A stretch of 64,000 nt of DNA from Aphrocallistes beatrix (taxonomy: Eukaryota; Porifera; Hexactinellida; Sceptrulophora; Aphrocallistidae), in the NCBI GenBank assembly GCA_963281255.1, contig OY725501.1, forward strand, positions 1,837,674-1,901,673. The letters run 5' to 3'. A model generated the notes under the pieces. That model made no database searches. It saw only the letters and a program-made list of their open reading frames with translations, and was not told where the DNA came from. Positions 1-11,352 of this stretch are shown here, piece after piece. Each line of letters starts with the position of its first letter. Position 1 is the stretch's first letter. The translations under genes and the position numbers were made by a program.

Positions 1-600
1 CGTCGAAGCAATCCCGTTGAAAGACCAGACCGCCACGTCCATCATTAATGCATTCATGAAAGGATGGGTCTATCGTGGACATGTCGTACCAAATATCATG
101 CTCACAGATCAGGGGGAGAATATGGGTTAGCGGTGCACGAACTGTGCCACAACTTAAGGATTACTAAACGTCACACCATACCGTAACACCCGGAGTCCGA
201 TGGGATTTCCGAAAGACGTATCGGGTTCGTCAAACAAGTGATACGTTGATTGATACTCGAACGCCACATAGAAACGGGTTCCTAACCGTCGTTGTTGCAA
301 GATATTACTTTCTACTGCAGTAATCTGGACAACGCGTCGTGTAAAATATGTCCACACATGTTGGCGTTTGGCCGTCACCCGAGATCACCAATCGATATGC
401 TCATTAGCACTGGTAATACTCCAACAAAAGTTACAGGGTCAGCCAGTCAGTATCTCGAAACAACGGTAAAGAAGAGGCAAGAATTGAGTGAAATTGCACG
501 AGAAAACCAGGAGTGCACCCAATCAGGGGCCAAGAAGAAGTCTGATAAAGGCAAAAAAACATCCAACATAACCACGGGAGATTGGCTCATGAAGAATATG
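1..600 (+). mobile_element. Ty3/gypsy pol fossil (integrase end)
   Basis: The first 600 bases read as the integrase core and C-terminal part of a Ty3/gypsy-type polyprotein on the plus strand. A stretch near the start resembles the LTDQG region of the rve core, and it is followed by the usual lysine-rich tail. The element is broken with several breaks, runs off the left edge of the window, and no LTR is visible, so it looks old. The family call rests on similarity to the integrase of the better preserved gypsy element at 17-22 kb. Confidence 0.7.
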
Positions 601-809
601 AAGGAATATTTGTATACATGCTATTTTGTAGTAAGAGAGAGAACTATCACAATATTCCACCTCTTTTGTATTAATATTCTTTTACAAGCCATTAAATTTC
701 AGTAAAATATAGATATACTATACAGTTGTATTTTGCACATAAGCCTTGAATTAATCCATGCTTAAATACCGTGAACAGGCTATAGTCACGTAGCCTGTGT
801 ATTATACAT

Positions 810-1300
810 ATATATATCTGCAAACAAATGATTAAAAAACAAACTGTCAGGCCCAGAAAGATTTTTTTGGCTATGGCTTCACTAAGTTCTGACCCCGACG
901 AAATGTTGATTCATCATAGAATTATAACGTCATTATCACTTTTTTATAATTAGAAATTTCAGTTTTTAGACTATAACTCAGTCATTTTAGTAGGTGACAG
1001 AAGGGTGAAATTTTAATAGAATCTGTATATTAATATATCACAAATATGATACAAATCTCTCCAACAAATGATGATCCATCACTCTGTTATGACGTCATCA
1101 TTACGCATTATAAATTGAAAAATTGACTTATTTTGTTATTTTTCGAGTGGTATCGATTATAACAGTAAGGCAGATGTATTTAGTAGAAGTTATCTACTAT
1201 ATAATTGATCAATGTAAGCCTAGGAGCCCGAAGGACGCCTCTGGCGGACAAAGTGCCCGCCAGTAGCACAGCGCAAACAAACGAAGGGCACTTGTACTTC
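810..1300 (+). mobile_element. HeA repeat copy (putative non-autonomous Helitron)
   Basis: This is one of about 14 copies in the window of a family I call HeA. The consensus starts TCCTTACTATTAAAACTCG, runs through an AT-rich body with a recurring 'ttgattgaagaaactgcc' head, and ends in a GC-rich tail. The tail holds a strong hairpin (GGCGGACAC...GTGTCCGCC) and the motif CGCAAGCAAGCGAAGCGCGC. A 5' TC start with a 3' hairpin and no terminal inverted repeats suggests Helitron ends. This copy lacks the 5' terminus but has the body and a diverged tail at about 1205-1300. Confidence 0.6.
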
Positions 1301-1339
1301 TCAAAACCGGAAGTGATGATATTTTGCGAAAAGATGTTG

Positions 1340-1500
1340 TTGCTGACTACATCATAAAGGAATCCTGGATGCGAAATTTGGTAAAAATCGGATTGTTAGA
1401 TTTCGCAGTAAACGCGTATAGACATACATACATACATAAGGATGGGCGAGATACTCTGTTTATGCCATAAGCTCATCTCCCTACAGGAGCTGCACTAAAA
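1340..1500 (+). repeat. Dispersed repeat C
   Basis: This stretch (aaatttggtaaaaatcgga, then a run of 'catacata', then 'ctccctacaggagctg') recurs in diverged form at 46245-46395 in the same orientation. In both places it sits beside an HeA copy. It has no coding potential and I cannot name the family. Confidence 0.5.
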
Positions 1501-1889
1501 ACATGCACGGGTTGTTATTCATTCCCCGATCCTACATGGGGTTCGCCAAATCCTGGAACAGCTCTGCTGCATGCCCTTACCAACCGTGGCAAGTATACGC
1601 CTCGATTTTATACAGTCTTAAGGTAAACTATCCTTGGATTTTAAGCGAGCTTTCATTCCACTTGTTGAGATAGGTGTGTGTTTCAAATTGTGTGGAAATC
1701 GGGTGAATATTTGTTTTCAGTAATTGTATAATTAAAATAGAGATTTACTCAACAGGCGCAGCGAGCTAGGAGGTATGAGGGGGAACCATGCAAGAGGCTG
1801 TAACAATAATCAAGACGAGATGTAATAAGTGCATACGAGAGTTTCACAGACTCACTTAAAGATATACTTTCTAATACGCCGGATGTTAT

Positions 1890-3060
1890 AAATGTAGTAG
1901 AAGTAGGAGGAGGCAACCGTGCTGACCTGAGTAGACATTGAGAGGGCGTTGCCTAACCAAGTTCCTAGATTCCGTACTTCTTTGGATGAAGAGATTCCCG
2001 ACTCACCAACATATATTATATCAGTTTAAACCTAAGATAATTGCTGACGAGTTCCTGTTAAAAGGAACTTAGTCTTGTTCTCATTGATAAGCAACTTGTT
2101 GGTGAGGAGCAAGGAACGGATCGTATATTTGCAAGATTGGAAGGCAGAGAAGGCGGAATCTTCAGGAGAGATGGAATCGGGTTTAAAAAGATAAACCTGA
2201 GTATCGTCAGCATAGTAGTGAATTTTGGGGAGGTGGGACATAATAAGGTCAAAAAGAAGACTGGTATAGAGGCTAAAGAGAAGCAGACCAAAACAAGAAC
2301 CCTGAGGAACTCGGTGTTGGTCCGGATTCATTGGAAGAATTAGAATCCTTAATCGAGACGAATTGAGTCCTATCAGAGAGGTAAGAATCAAACGAAGGTA
2401 GAGAAGAGTCACATATTCTGAAATGAGACTGGAGACGATTGATAAGATATGATCGACATTGTCGAAGGTTGAAATAAGATCAAGAAGAACCAGAAAGAAT
2501 ACGTGGTGGCGATAGGATGATATCGTTTGTGACCTTCAGGAGCGCAGTCTCCATACTGTCATGTTTACGATAAGCAGACTGCGTCCTGAGGATGATATGT
2601 TGTAATGTAAGATGATTCACAACAAAGATGGAAGCGGCCCTCTATTTATTTTAGAAATGAAAGATTGCTAAGAGGACGTTAGTTAGAGAAGATTGAATCA
2701 AGATTTGGTCTTTCAAGTTTAGTTAAGATGATGGCACGGAGCCAGGAAGAAGGAAAATGACCAGTAGAAAGGGAGCTATATACGAATTTCTCAAGGATGG
2801 GCGCTAGGATGTGTAGATATGATTTGACCTGGGATATTAAATGGGATCGAGGATACAAGATATATTTTGAGTGGAGGAAACAAAGAAACTATTTCTTCTC
2901 CAGATATTTCTTTGAATTGGTGAAAGGATGTTGGGATTGGATCATTGAATTATTTGAGAGGGTAACGGGAGACGAAGATGCATTTGAATCGATGGTGGAT
3001 CGGAGGTTGTCTACTTTAAGAACAAAGAAGTTGGCGAGTTCCTGTGAAAGAGCAGCCTTA
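1890..3060 (-). pseudogene. Degenerate CR1/L2/Rex-type LINE reverse transcriptase
   Basis: Minus-strand translation shows the RT order of this LINE group. Upstream is a region like 'FPSSW..AIITPLLKKPNLD', then 'AYRKHDSMETALLKVTND', then the RVPQGS turn, then the catalytic YADDTQVYL box near 2205-2230 and 'LLINENKTKFLLTGTRQQLS'. The frame changes several times and no endonuclease domain or 3' tail is recognised, so this is a dead fragment. Clade within CR1/L2/Rex1 is not resolved. Confidence 0.8.
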
Positions 3061-3563
3061 TCAGCATGAGGTGGTAGCGGCTGTTGTTTTCAAAAATTCA
3101 GAACAAAGCCAAATTCTCAGCAAACTTGTCAGTGGCATCCTTGAAAACAAATGTTTGGCCCCTATGTCCGATAAATCCGATTCTTAATACAATTCTCTTT
3201 TCAGAATTGGTGAACTCAACTAATTATAGTTGTTCTGTGGCATTAAAATGTCAAGTACTAAGACTCACTATATAAATCGAAGAAAAGATTTTCCAAATCG
3301 GACAATCCTTTAAAAAGAAAAAAACAAATGATCACGCAGTATGGACAAATGTGTTCAAACGTTACACAACGTTTTCAGCAAGGGAGTTAAATGTGAAAAA
3401 AGTGACAGGGATGGGGTTTGTTGATGCGAAATATTTCAATCGAAATTTTGTGTCGAACTGTTTCAAAATAATGATTTCAGGGTATTGAAGCACACGGTAG
3501 TCATGGAAATTCGGTCACAATTCATTTCAATCAATTAACGATTTACTGGTCTTCATTTAGAAA
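3061..3563. other. No recognisable feature
   Basis: AT-rich sequence between the LINE remnant and the hAT MITE. I see no coding sequence, terminal repeats or RNA gene in it. Confidence 0.5.
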
Positions 3564-4086
3564 CAGGGTTGGGTTTTGTCCTGTCCATAACTGGTTTTGG
3601 ACGGACAGTGGGCAAAACCAGTCAAAACTGGTCAAAACCGGTCAATACTGGTTAATACTATATCCTTAAATAATAAGAAAGTGAAAACGTATAAAACTTG
3701 TTAAGATATCTTATTTTGAGGGATAATATACTATTGACAGGTTTACAATGAAACAGTAAAATGATAAAATGTGTGGTTCAACCAATTAAATTATAATCAA
3801 GTATACGTGCATATGCTCTTTCTAAAGGGGTATAATTATCGAAAGCATTGTGATACTCGTATTAGAATTGAATACTAACGTGCAGATTGTTTATCTTACT
3901 TGAATTGCCCAATTAGAAATGACACAAGGAGGAAGGCACATTGATTCAATTATGTATTTATATAATTATTAAAATATACAAGAAGTACATGCATTAGTAT
4001 TATAACTAGGTTTTGACCAGTTTTGTCCAGTCAGTAGGTTTTGGACAGGATGATTTTTACTACATGGACAAAACCTTCCAACCCTG
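3564..4086. mobile_element. hAT MITE, 'GGTTTTGTCC' family, copy 1
   Basis: A 523-bp element begins CAGGGTTGGGTTTTGTCC and ends GGACAAAACC..CCAACCCTG. It is flanked by a perfect 8-bp target duplication TTTAGAAA (3556-3563 and 4087-4094). The ends are filled with repeats of 'gtcaaaaccggt' and 'ggttttgtcc'. CAG start, CTG end and 8-bp duplication are diagnostic of hAT. It codes for nothing, so it must be moved in trans. Another copy is at 19075-19517 and an end fragment at 54358. Confidence 0.88.
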
Positions 4087-5190
4087 TTTAGAAATTGTGC
4101 CAAGGGGGGCGAAATTAGTGTTTATGAAAGACAGGGGGGCTAAGCCCTTTGTTTTTATTCATAAGTGCACGTCCTGTCTGCGTGTCTGGGGGAATGTACC
4201 TCAGGAAGGTTTTTCAGAGCATGCTCTGGTATTAATTTGTCAATTGTGTGAATTGAGAAATGTTTTGCTTTTGGAAGCACAAGTAACAATATCACACAGT
4301 TTTAACTAATAAATCTTGCAGGATTATTATTGCTTACGTACAGTATTGTTATTAAGTCAAATTTTCGAACCAAAGGGCCTCTAATTATAAACGTGCTAGG
4401 TACTAATGCCAGAAATGTAGACCAATTTCGAATTCAGCCCGGAATAGGGCAGCGACGTTGAAGGTTTAAGGATTTTTCCATCGAAGACGTGGAATTCAAG
4501 ACATCCCTTTTGTAAACTTTTGTAAATTATATATTTCTGAGTTTTGAGTTTGTTCTTAGTATGGCATGTGAGATGTAAAATGTAGTAAATTCATTACCAC
4601 CAGTGGTGTTTTGCTAAAAAAGAAGTGGGAAGGCGCTTCGATTTTATCGTCAAATCCTGGTGACAAATGTTGAACGATCCCAAACTGCTTTGGATCAAGA
4701 AATAAGTTTGGCATTATAGGTTGAAAAATAAAAAATAATAATCAATAAAATAGCTTTTCTATTCAATTGTAACTATTTAATTAGAATAATATTGAAATGG
4801 TAAGTTTATTGAACATTTTGAGAACAAGATTCTATTAAATATGTTACATGTCTATTCATTGTGGTTGGTCAGAAAGAATAGTCAGGGAATTAGGAAATAA
4901 ATTTGAGGTGTGATATAGGTGGTGCTCGAAATTGTATATGAGGATTTCAATTTCAAAATGCAAAGTCATTGTGGATGAAGGATGTGATATGAGCTAATTA
5001 TTTAAACATAGTAAAACCACATACTAGATTATGCCACAGGACAAGTTTGACTATGATTGATGGAGAATTGACTGAGAAATTAAACGAGAAGTGGTGCACG
5101 AAATTGTCTTTTGGGATTTTGTATCGGAAAATTGCAAAGTCATTGTGGGATGAGGAGACAATATGAACAAATCATTTAAAAAGGAATACA
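4087..5190. other. Possible ribophorin I intron; local repeat
   Basis: No coding exon recognised. A sequence of about 95 bp (gtggtgc.cgaaattgt...cattgtgg) occurs twice in direct orientation, near 4915-5010 and 5090-5185. If the exon at 5231-5470 is live, this stretch lies in the first intron of that gene. Confidence 0.4.
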
Positions 5191-5230
5191 ACTAAATAAA
5201 CAACCAAATATAAATAAATAAGTACTCAAC

Positions 5231-5470
5231 CTTAGCACCAATAAATGATAATTTCCCACTTAAAAAAGGATCTAATGAATAATGAAAAACATTGATTGCT
5301 CGTACTCCTTGGTTGTATAGTTTTATATTCGATGTAACCCTGGTGAGATGGCTTGTAAGATCTATTAAAACTTCAACATCAACATTCTTTAGATCAGAAT
5401 CAAGTTTTTCAAAAGAAAAAGAGAAACTCAAAAAAGATAATATAAAAACTATTTCAATAAAACTATTCAT
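5231..5470 (-). CDS. RPN1: Ribophorin I (OST subunit 1), first coding exon
   Basis: Minus-strand reading from the ATG at 5470 gives a hydrophobic signal peptide (MNSFIEIVFILSFLSFSFS), then a segment with 'VLIDLTSHLTRVTSNIKL' and 'YSLDPFLSGKLSFIGAKV'. This lines up with the N-terminal lumenal domain of animal ribophorin I (human has VDLSSHLAKVTAEVVL at this place). The protein is a subunit of the ER oligosaccharyltransferase that N-glycosylates nascent proteins. Reading ends at AAG followed by GTTGAG, a plausible splice donor at 5230. The remaining exons should lie toward lower coordinates, but I recognise none in the 5.2 kb left. The exon is intact, with no damage typical of a pseudogene, but the rest of the gene is unseen. 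Confidence 0.85.
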
Positions 5471-5567
5471 TGCCTAATATATATAAATACAACAATTAAA
5501 ATTAAGGGTTACATCTAGCTATCCCTAGCACCAACATTCAATTATGTTCACCCTCTTAATGCCAAAT

Positions 5568-5772
5568 TCGTGCTCAGCACTAAATTTCCAGCAATTTGAT
5601 ATATATATTGGACATATTTGGAGAGATTATTTGGCTGCGTGCTCTTAGCAACGGCCAGGAATGTGAAAAAATTCCTGGCCGTTGCCATGCATAGACATCC
5701 AAAAAAATCTCCAAATATGGTCAATATATATATCAAATTGCTGGAAATTTAGTGCTGAGCACGAATTTAGCA
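5568..5772. repeat. Hairpin (inverted) end of repeat D
   Basis: Two arms of about 55 bp are inverted: 'cgtgctcagcactaaattt..' at 5568-5625 and its complement at 5715-5772. Between them is a second short inversion around 'ggccaggaat'. The right arm matches part of the D element at 26215-26265. The hairpin lies just upstream of the ribophorin I start codon, so it may be in or near the promoter. Confidence 0.65.
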
Positions 5773-6480
5773 TTAAAATGATGATCTGACATGGTTCAAA
5801 GAAGTAATTGATCTGTGATTCCGGCGGATACTATCGAATGTGGTTATTTTTGGTTGGCCAGTCATCAATGAGCAGTTTTTCACACTTTTGATGGTGAAAT
5901 TTTTGATATACCATATTTTGAAATTAAGTACTGCTATAAGTTGTCGAATAAGGATATTTAAGTGTTATTTAATATACAAAGAGGTCAAAACTAATGAAAA
6001 TTGAGGGACATATTTAAATATTTTCTTAATCCTATTGTCTGAGACTTTTTTTTCAGCAATTATAAAGGTGATAACTTTTTGTAAATTCAACATAGGGGCG
6101 AAAACTCAACGGTTTTTGATAGATCTCGAAGAGTAGAATAAAATGAACAGATTTTTGATAATACAAATAAATATAAAGAGAATTATGAAAAAAGTGTCAA
6201 AATTACTAAAAATAAATTCCTCGAGTGTTTTGGTGTGCATTTTTAACAATTTTCAAAATTTCAAAAATTTGTCCGTTCATTAGTTAGATCAGGGCTGTCC
6301 AACTATATTTACTTCGGGCCGCAACTGCTTCATACCATTTAGTGGCGGACCGCAATACAGGGGCGTGCACTCGGAATGGGTATGGATAGAGGCATTTTGG
6401 ACGCAACGCGGGCCACAACACGGGCCGCCTGTTTGACAGCGCTGAGTTAGATCATCGATTTATGAATAAATCTGAAAAGT
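5773..6480 (+). repeat. Repeat D, copy 1 (interrupted)
   Basis: This sequence is collinear with 26285-26790: 'gatctgacatggttcaaagaag..', then the 'gaataaggatattta' stretch, then 'caaaaatttgtccgttcattagttagat'. The 26-kb copy is a complete 1.03-kb element with inverted ends. This copy lacks the outer ends and is split by the hAT MITE at 6300-6444. No coding potential. Confidence 0.65.
6300..6444. mobile_element. hAT MITE, 145 bp
   Basis: The element starts CAGGGCTGTCCAAC and ends GTTTGACAGCGCTG, with an exact 8-bp target duplication AGTTAGAT (6292-6299 and 6445-6452). The related repeat D copy at about 26758-26775 reads 'attagttagatcatcga' without the insert, which is a natural empty site. 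GC-rich against an AT-rich surround and non-coding. Confidence 0.9.
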
Positions 6481-6489
6481 TTCTACTAT

Positions 6490-6582
6490 CTACCCTAAAA
6501 TTAATCAATGTGAGTATAGGCGCCTCTTGCGGACACAGTGTGCACCAGCAGCGCAGCTCACGCAAGCGTAGTGTGCTTGCAT
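6490..6582 (+). mobile_element. HeA repeat, 3' tail only
   Basis: Only the last 90 bases of the HeA family are present, from 'attaatcaatgtgagtataggcgcc' to the GC-rich hairpin tail 'gcgcagctcacgcaagcg'. Confidence 0.6.
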
Positions 6583-7553
6583 GCTAAAAAAGGTTAGGGA
6601 TTTTTCAGGTAATCAAATACTCCTAATCTGTGAGAGGGGAGGAATTAAGGTTGGTGTAACCCATGGGACACTAGTTTTTACTAAAAATGTGCCCAAATTG
6701 CTTTTTTATCATTTTTATATCCTTATAGGGGTTCTAAACAATAATTCCGATTTTTATAACTCCAGCCCCAATATTTCGCCACTTTGAGCCACTTGTATCA
6801 CCTGGTGTCGCTCTAAAAACGACACAATTTAAGGTTGGTGTTTCCTTCCAGAACTAACTCAAAAAGTCTTCATTATTTTATCCAGAAATTTTTTGTGGAA
6901 ACTGTTCTCGATGAGTTATCTGAAAAATAAACTTTTCGGGAGCTCAAGAAGCAAGAAAAATTTTTTAAAATTCTCAAATCACCTAATTTATGAAGGACAC
7001 TCAAGGAAATTTCAATGGGTTATGCCTCTTTTACTCAATTATTCTTGCAATAAATGGTTGAATAAAGAAAATAATAGGAATATTTTCAATTTTAACCCAA
7101 ATAAATTTTTCTTTCCAATTTCATTGCTACAATATTTTGAAGCAGATTTTCGTAAGGAAAAATATTTTAACGTTTTACTAAAGTAGAATATCGAAATTCT
7201 GTCTCCATCATTTTGTTCTACGTGACGAGATCTTTCCAAAACCCTCGAGTTTTTTACTCTACGACCTTTGTAACTAAAGATTCTTCCTTTGTAAAATTGA
7301 TTTTTTAAGTGCTAAAAACATGCTACAAAGCAATTTTCTTCGGAAAGGCTTGATTTCCATTAGTTTTTACTGTATCCTCAACAACTTATAGTAGTACTTA
7401 ACTTCAAAATATGGCATATCAATATTTTCACAACTTGACACCTTCAAAAGTGTGAAAAAGTTCAGTTATGACTGGGGACCCAAAATTGACCATGTCCGAT
7501 AGTATCCGCCGAAATCCCATATCTATAACTTTATTTGACTATGCCAGGTCGTT
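6583..7553. repeat. Rearranged repeat D pieces
   Basis: From about 6645 the sequence starts TTAAGGTTGG like the left end of the D element at 25960, and 6730-6830 matches 26045-26125. A second 'ttaaggttggtgt' start lies at 6831. From about 7335 to 7553 the sequence is D in the opposite orientation, including 'tgacatcaaaa..gtgaaaaag' and 'tagtatccgccgaaat'. This is at least two fused D copies. The open frames of about 60-100 codons here are not recognisable proteins. Confidence 0.5.
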
Positions 7554-7655
7554 AATCAATATGAGCCTAAGCACCCGCAAGCCGCTTTTGGAGGACACTT
7601 TGTATACGCCAGCTGTGCAGCGCAAGCAAGCGAAGCGCGCTTGTATATATATAAA
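7554..7655 (+). mobile_element. HeA repeat, 3' tail only
   Basis: Tail of the HeA family, from 'atcaatatgagcctaagc' to CGCAAGCAAGCGAAGCGCGC, followed by a short TA run. Confidence 0.65.
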
Positions 7656-8654
7656 TAAATAAAAATTGAGGCCTATGATCGCATTCCCAAATCATTTTTA
7701 ATTGATATTCATTGGACAGATCGAAGGTCAAATTTCAGAACTAAGGACAATATCAACATTGAGCTCGCAGGACTTATTATCCGAAGCCTAAATATCATCT
7801 TTGCTAACCAATCGCAATATGTCGGGTAAAACTGAAATGAAAATGTCATATTCAAGTAAATTCAAGTGAAAATCTATCAATATTCAAGTGAAAATCTATC
7901 AATAAATATCGTATGGGTAAAAGGTTTACTAGTATAAATTATATTCTATTTACTAAAATGACAAATTTAAAGGGTGACATTTGGTTTGTCATTTTTATAA
8001 ATTTGATAACTGGTACAATTACACAATTGCATTGCATCACCTTACTAAATCTTAAAATTAGGAAAAGGTCCTTATTGTAGCTTTGTAGATCTCATTGAAT
8101 GATGGAGGTTGAGCTATAGTACAAAGTAGTAAAATCGAACCAAAACAGACCAAATTGAGCTTATTAGCCTGTGATAAGATAAGTTCTAAGTGACCCGCAT
8201 TTGAAGCTCGAAACCCACTGACCAGCATTAGGTATTTCAAAACCTAAATTATTCTCTAAAATATGCATTTCACACAAATTTACTAAATCTGAAGGTCTTT
8301 ATCAGAGTATCTTGTACTTTTTTAAAACATGTACGCACCTAAAATATGTATATATTCTGAGTCAGCGTGATTTCAGTGATTGCACCAATGGTCAAATTAT
8401 AAAAATGGAGGTTAAAATATCCTGAATTATAAAATCAGATCTATAAATTGATTACTAAATTAGCTATTATAGTTAAATTCGAACAGTAGATGTTATATAT
8501 TTTTTTAAAAATAATAATTTAATATTAAATACAGATAGAATGGTGACTAATACGTATAAGTAGAAAGAATGAAAATACATAGACAAAGGTATCACATTCA
8601 AATAGTAAAAAGTTATAAAGCTATAACAATCTGTATCGAATAGAATGATATTGG
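7656..8654. other. No recognisable feature
   Basis: AT-rich sequence with short local duplications such as 'ttcaagtgaaaatctatcaa' twice near 7855-7900. The short minus-strand frame near 8058-8240 matches nothing I know. Confidence 0.45.
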
Positions 8655-9125
8655 GTCATTCCATGCGAAACAACAGCCCTAAATCCCCAATATCTCAGAA
8701 TGGCTTTATACTTGTAATTAGTATGTGAGATATATCACTAAAGGTATAAAAAACTATATAATATTATTTATTTATTGCAAGTTGTTTTTGAAATACCCCC
8801 CTTGTTGAAAAATTTGTAGTTTTTTTTATTTTTTATGTTGGCATCTACGTCACAGCTCCCCAAATCATCATAATGTAGAATATTTACTCATCAAGCGTAC
8901 CAAACTTCTACACCAGTTTATATACATAACAAGTAATTTTTGGTGAAAGTTTTAGATAATATCTCCTACTTTTTCTTCGAGATGAGGGGCTTAACAGCAG
9001 GAATATCTGTATTTTGCTGATTGATACAAATATGACCAAAACTCGATGTCTCCTTAGGTTGAGAACTAAATCTCCAATGACATTTTATTATGGTATATAT
9101 GTTTCACAATTGTGTTGATTTATAG
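8655..9125. mobile_element. GGGTCATTCCAT terminus, possible end of family X element
   Basis: The sequence begins GGGTCATTCCATGCGAAAC and continues with 'atatctcagaat' and 'cttgtaattagtatg'. This parallels the end of the foldback element at 14998, which begins GGGTCATTCCATGTGAAAT and has 'catctcagaaattcttgtaatttt'. It lies downstream of the family X gene on the minus strand, so it may be the 3' terminus of the element that carried it. No matching opposite end was found beyond 24 kb, so the link is an inference. Confidence 0.4.
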
Positions 9126-9780
9126 CAGTGATTCTCAAAGTGGGACGTAGAGCCCCCTAGGGGGCGTTGGAAGCTTATTGGGGGGCGGCTATACCTCAAG
9201 GGGGTGCTACGGGGTTTAGTAGCAAAGTATCCGACAAAGATTTAACCAAAGTGGTAACATGATATTATTGAAATTAATAACCAATAACCAGTGTTAATAA
9301 ACAATTGTTAATACTATCAGTTTCAATTGTTGATAATTTATCAATAACATAGTTACACTGGTGATGGCTTCCCTGATAAGAATAATCATGATCACGATTT
9401 TGTTTTTTCATAACAAATCAATATGTCTTAACTATATAAATAAGCTAATTAAATCGAACCATTAAACTCGATCACGGAATATGGCTAGTAAAAAGAAGTG
9501 CAGACAGTATAGTGCTGAATATATCAAATACGGCTTTGTGAAATCTCCGTGCAATGAGCAGCTTCCAATGTGCTTGCTCTGCGATCAAGTATTTTCTAAC
9601 GAAGGAATGAAACCTTCAAGGATGATTGTTCATTTAAAATCACGACAATTACATTCTATAAATTTTATAGAATGTAATTTAAGCTATTTCCAATTTAATC
9701 AGCGATTATATGTAATTGTCGGACAGGAGTCCCCTTTTGAAATATTTCTGTGTAATAAAATTGATGTCTGTATCTAGTCT
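9126..9780 (+). mobile_element. hAT (ZBED/Charlie-like) 5' fragment with BED finger
   Basis: The start CAGTGATTCTCAAAGTGGG followed by the 'ccccctagggggcg' block is a well-known hAT terminus. From the ATG at 9481 a frame gives MASKKKCRQYSAEYIKYGF, then 'PMCLLCDQVFSNEGMKPSRM' and 'HLKS', which is the BED zinc finger start of ZBED5/FAM200-type hAT proteins (C-x2-C, then H). Similarity stops near 9650. No catalytic domain and no 3' terminus are present, so only the 5' end survives. Confidence 0.75.
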
Positions 9781-10014
9781 GTACCTAAGACTGGTTGCAC
9801 CAGGTGATTATTTGCACTTTCTTATGATTTCATAACAGTATGTGTATATCAATCACTAAAATCCATTCTTAATCAAAGTCCTGCTGCAGATGAGTTAAAT
9901 ATCTCTACCTAAATTATTGGAAAATTGAACCGTGGTAGTTTAGCATGTTAAAGCAGTTATTTGTTAATTTACAAGCATAGTATTAATTTATTAACATTAA
10001 TTATGCAATAAAAA

Positions 10015-10916
10015 TTATGATAGCTGATATGCCCTTCCATTTTTACAAATCTGTGGTGGCTGAATGAGTCCATGAATATCGTCAACAGGGATCCAACACA
10101 AAACTTCACTTTGTGGCCAGTTGAAGTATTTTGATGGTCCATTAGGGTGAATAAACTTGATTAAGACATCTTGGTACTCGAAAGAAACTTCTCTTAGATA
10201 CCAATCCACCAATCGTCATCATAGGAACATCCCACAAATTTTCCAGGACTGCAGTTCCATAGAGATACTAATGGGTGAAGAATTGTATTCTCATTTAATG
10301 ATATTCATGAGGAATCAAATATTCCGAAATTCTTTTAACAGTTATATCGCCTGTAGCATTTGGAATAAAACAGTGATGACTTCTAATACCTGGTATCTTT
10401 TTAGCCCCTTTCGCTTCGACTGCCCATTTGATACATAGAAGAATTTAATACCTCTAATATTTGAAATACACCACTCAAAAAGTTGCTTTGAATTTATGAT
10501 TTGACCAGAGGTAACTAATTTAAACTGGCCCTAGAAGGCTCCCTTTTACAAAACCACCAATACCCTCAGATGCATTTTTTCCATGTGACGTCTCAAAAAA
10601 ATGCCACTCCGCCTTCAAACCAAATTCACTTTCATGATAGAGAAGATTGCTAATGTTTTTGAAGTTCATATATTGTTTAGCAGCTCCATCAGTGAAATAA
10701 AAAAGCTTCGACAATTGAAGATGTGTTTGCGATATATATTTAAGAATTTCTTTAATAAAGCTGTGTATTGCTATTGCGTCATGTGTCAAACAATCACTAT
10801 TCACACACATGAAGCGTATTTTGCAAATTTCTTCGTTAGGTTCTCTATAATACATTGCAAAAGGGTGGATGGTCGACTGGGAGATAACTATTCCGATGGA
10901 AGCCTCGTACGGCGTC
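10015..10916 (-). pseudogene. Family X, C-terminal part
   Basis: Minus-strand remnants of a protein family seen in many invertebrate genomes as uncharacterised proteins; I recognise it from memory, not from a search. Order: 'STIHPFAMYYREPNEE', 'NSDCLTHDAIAIHSFI', 'LFYFTDGAAKQYMNFKNISN', 'LKAEWHFFETSHGKNA', then a damaged middle, and finally 'VDWYLREVSFEYQDVL' to the C-terminus 'CKNGRAYQLS'. Acidic residues in the TDGAAKQY and KAEWHFF motifs could belong to a DDE-like core. The gene is cut at 10916 by the Harbinger insertion and resumes at 14372; inside this part there are several frame changes. Confidence 0.6.
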
Positions 10917-10919
10917 CTG

Positions 10920-11275
10920 GGGCCTTATTCTCAGATCGACTTAAACTTAAACTTAACTTAAACTTAACTTAAACTTAACTTAAACTAAGTAATTACTTAG
11001 TTTTCATTAAGTTTTCTTGACTATACTTATACTTAAATCCATACTTAGTTTTTTGGTGGAAACTAAGTAAAAACTAAGTAAATACTTAGTTTTTGCGTCG
11101 AACTTAAGAACTACTAAGTATTTACTTAGTTTTTATTAAGTTTTTTTGACTATACTTATACTTAAATTCATACTTAGTTTTTTGTTGGAAACTAAGTAAA
11201 TACTTAGTTTTTGCGTCGAACTTAAGAACTGCTAAGTATTTACTTAGTTTCTACGTCAAAATGATGACAAGATAA
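10920..11275. repeat. Harbinger left subterminal repeats
   Basis: The terminus is followed by 'taaacttaact' repeated several times. Many alternating direct and inverted copies of ACTAAGTATTTACTTAGT and 'acttagtttttgcgtcgaac' then follow. They match the arrays at the right end (about 14000-14368) and are probably transposase or Myb-protein binding sites. Confidence 0.75.
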
Positions 11276-11352
11276 ATCAAATTGGATATAAATAGTTCGT
11301 AGAATTAAACTAAGATTATCAATTCGAATCAATAACTTGTATTTCTTCCGAT

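Noticed and set aside
6893-7239. Overlapping open frames of 66-97 codons on both strands
   Set aside because: AT-rich, low complexity, inside rearranged repeat D, with no recognisable domain.
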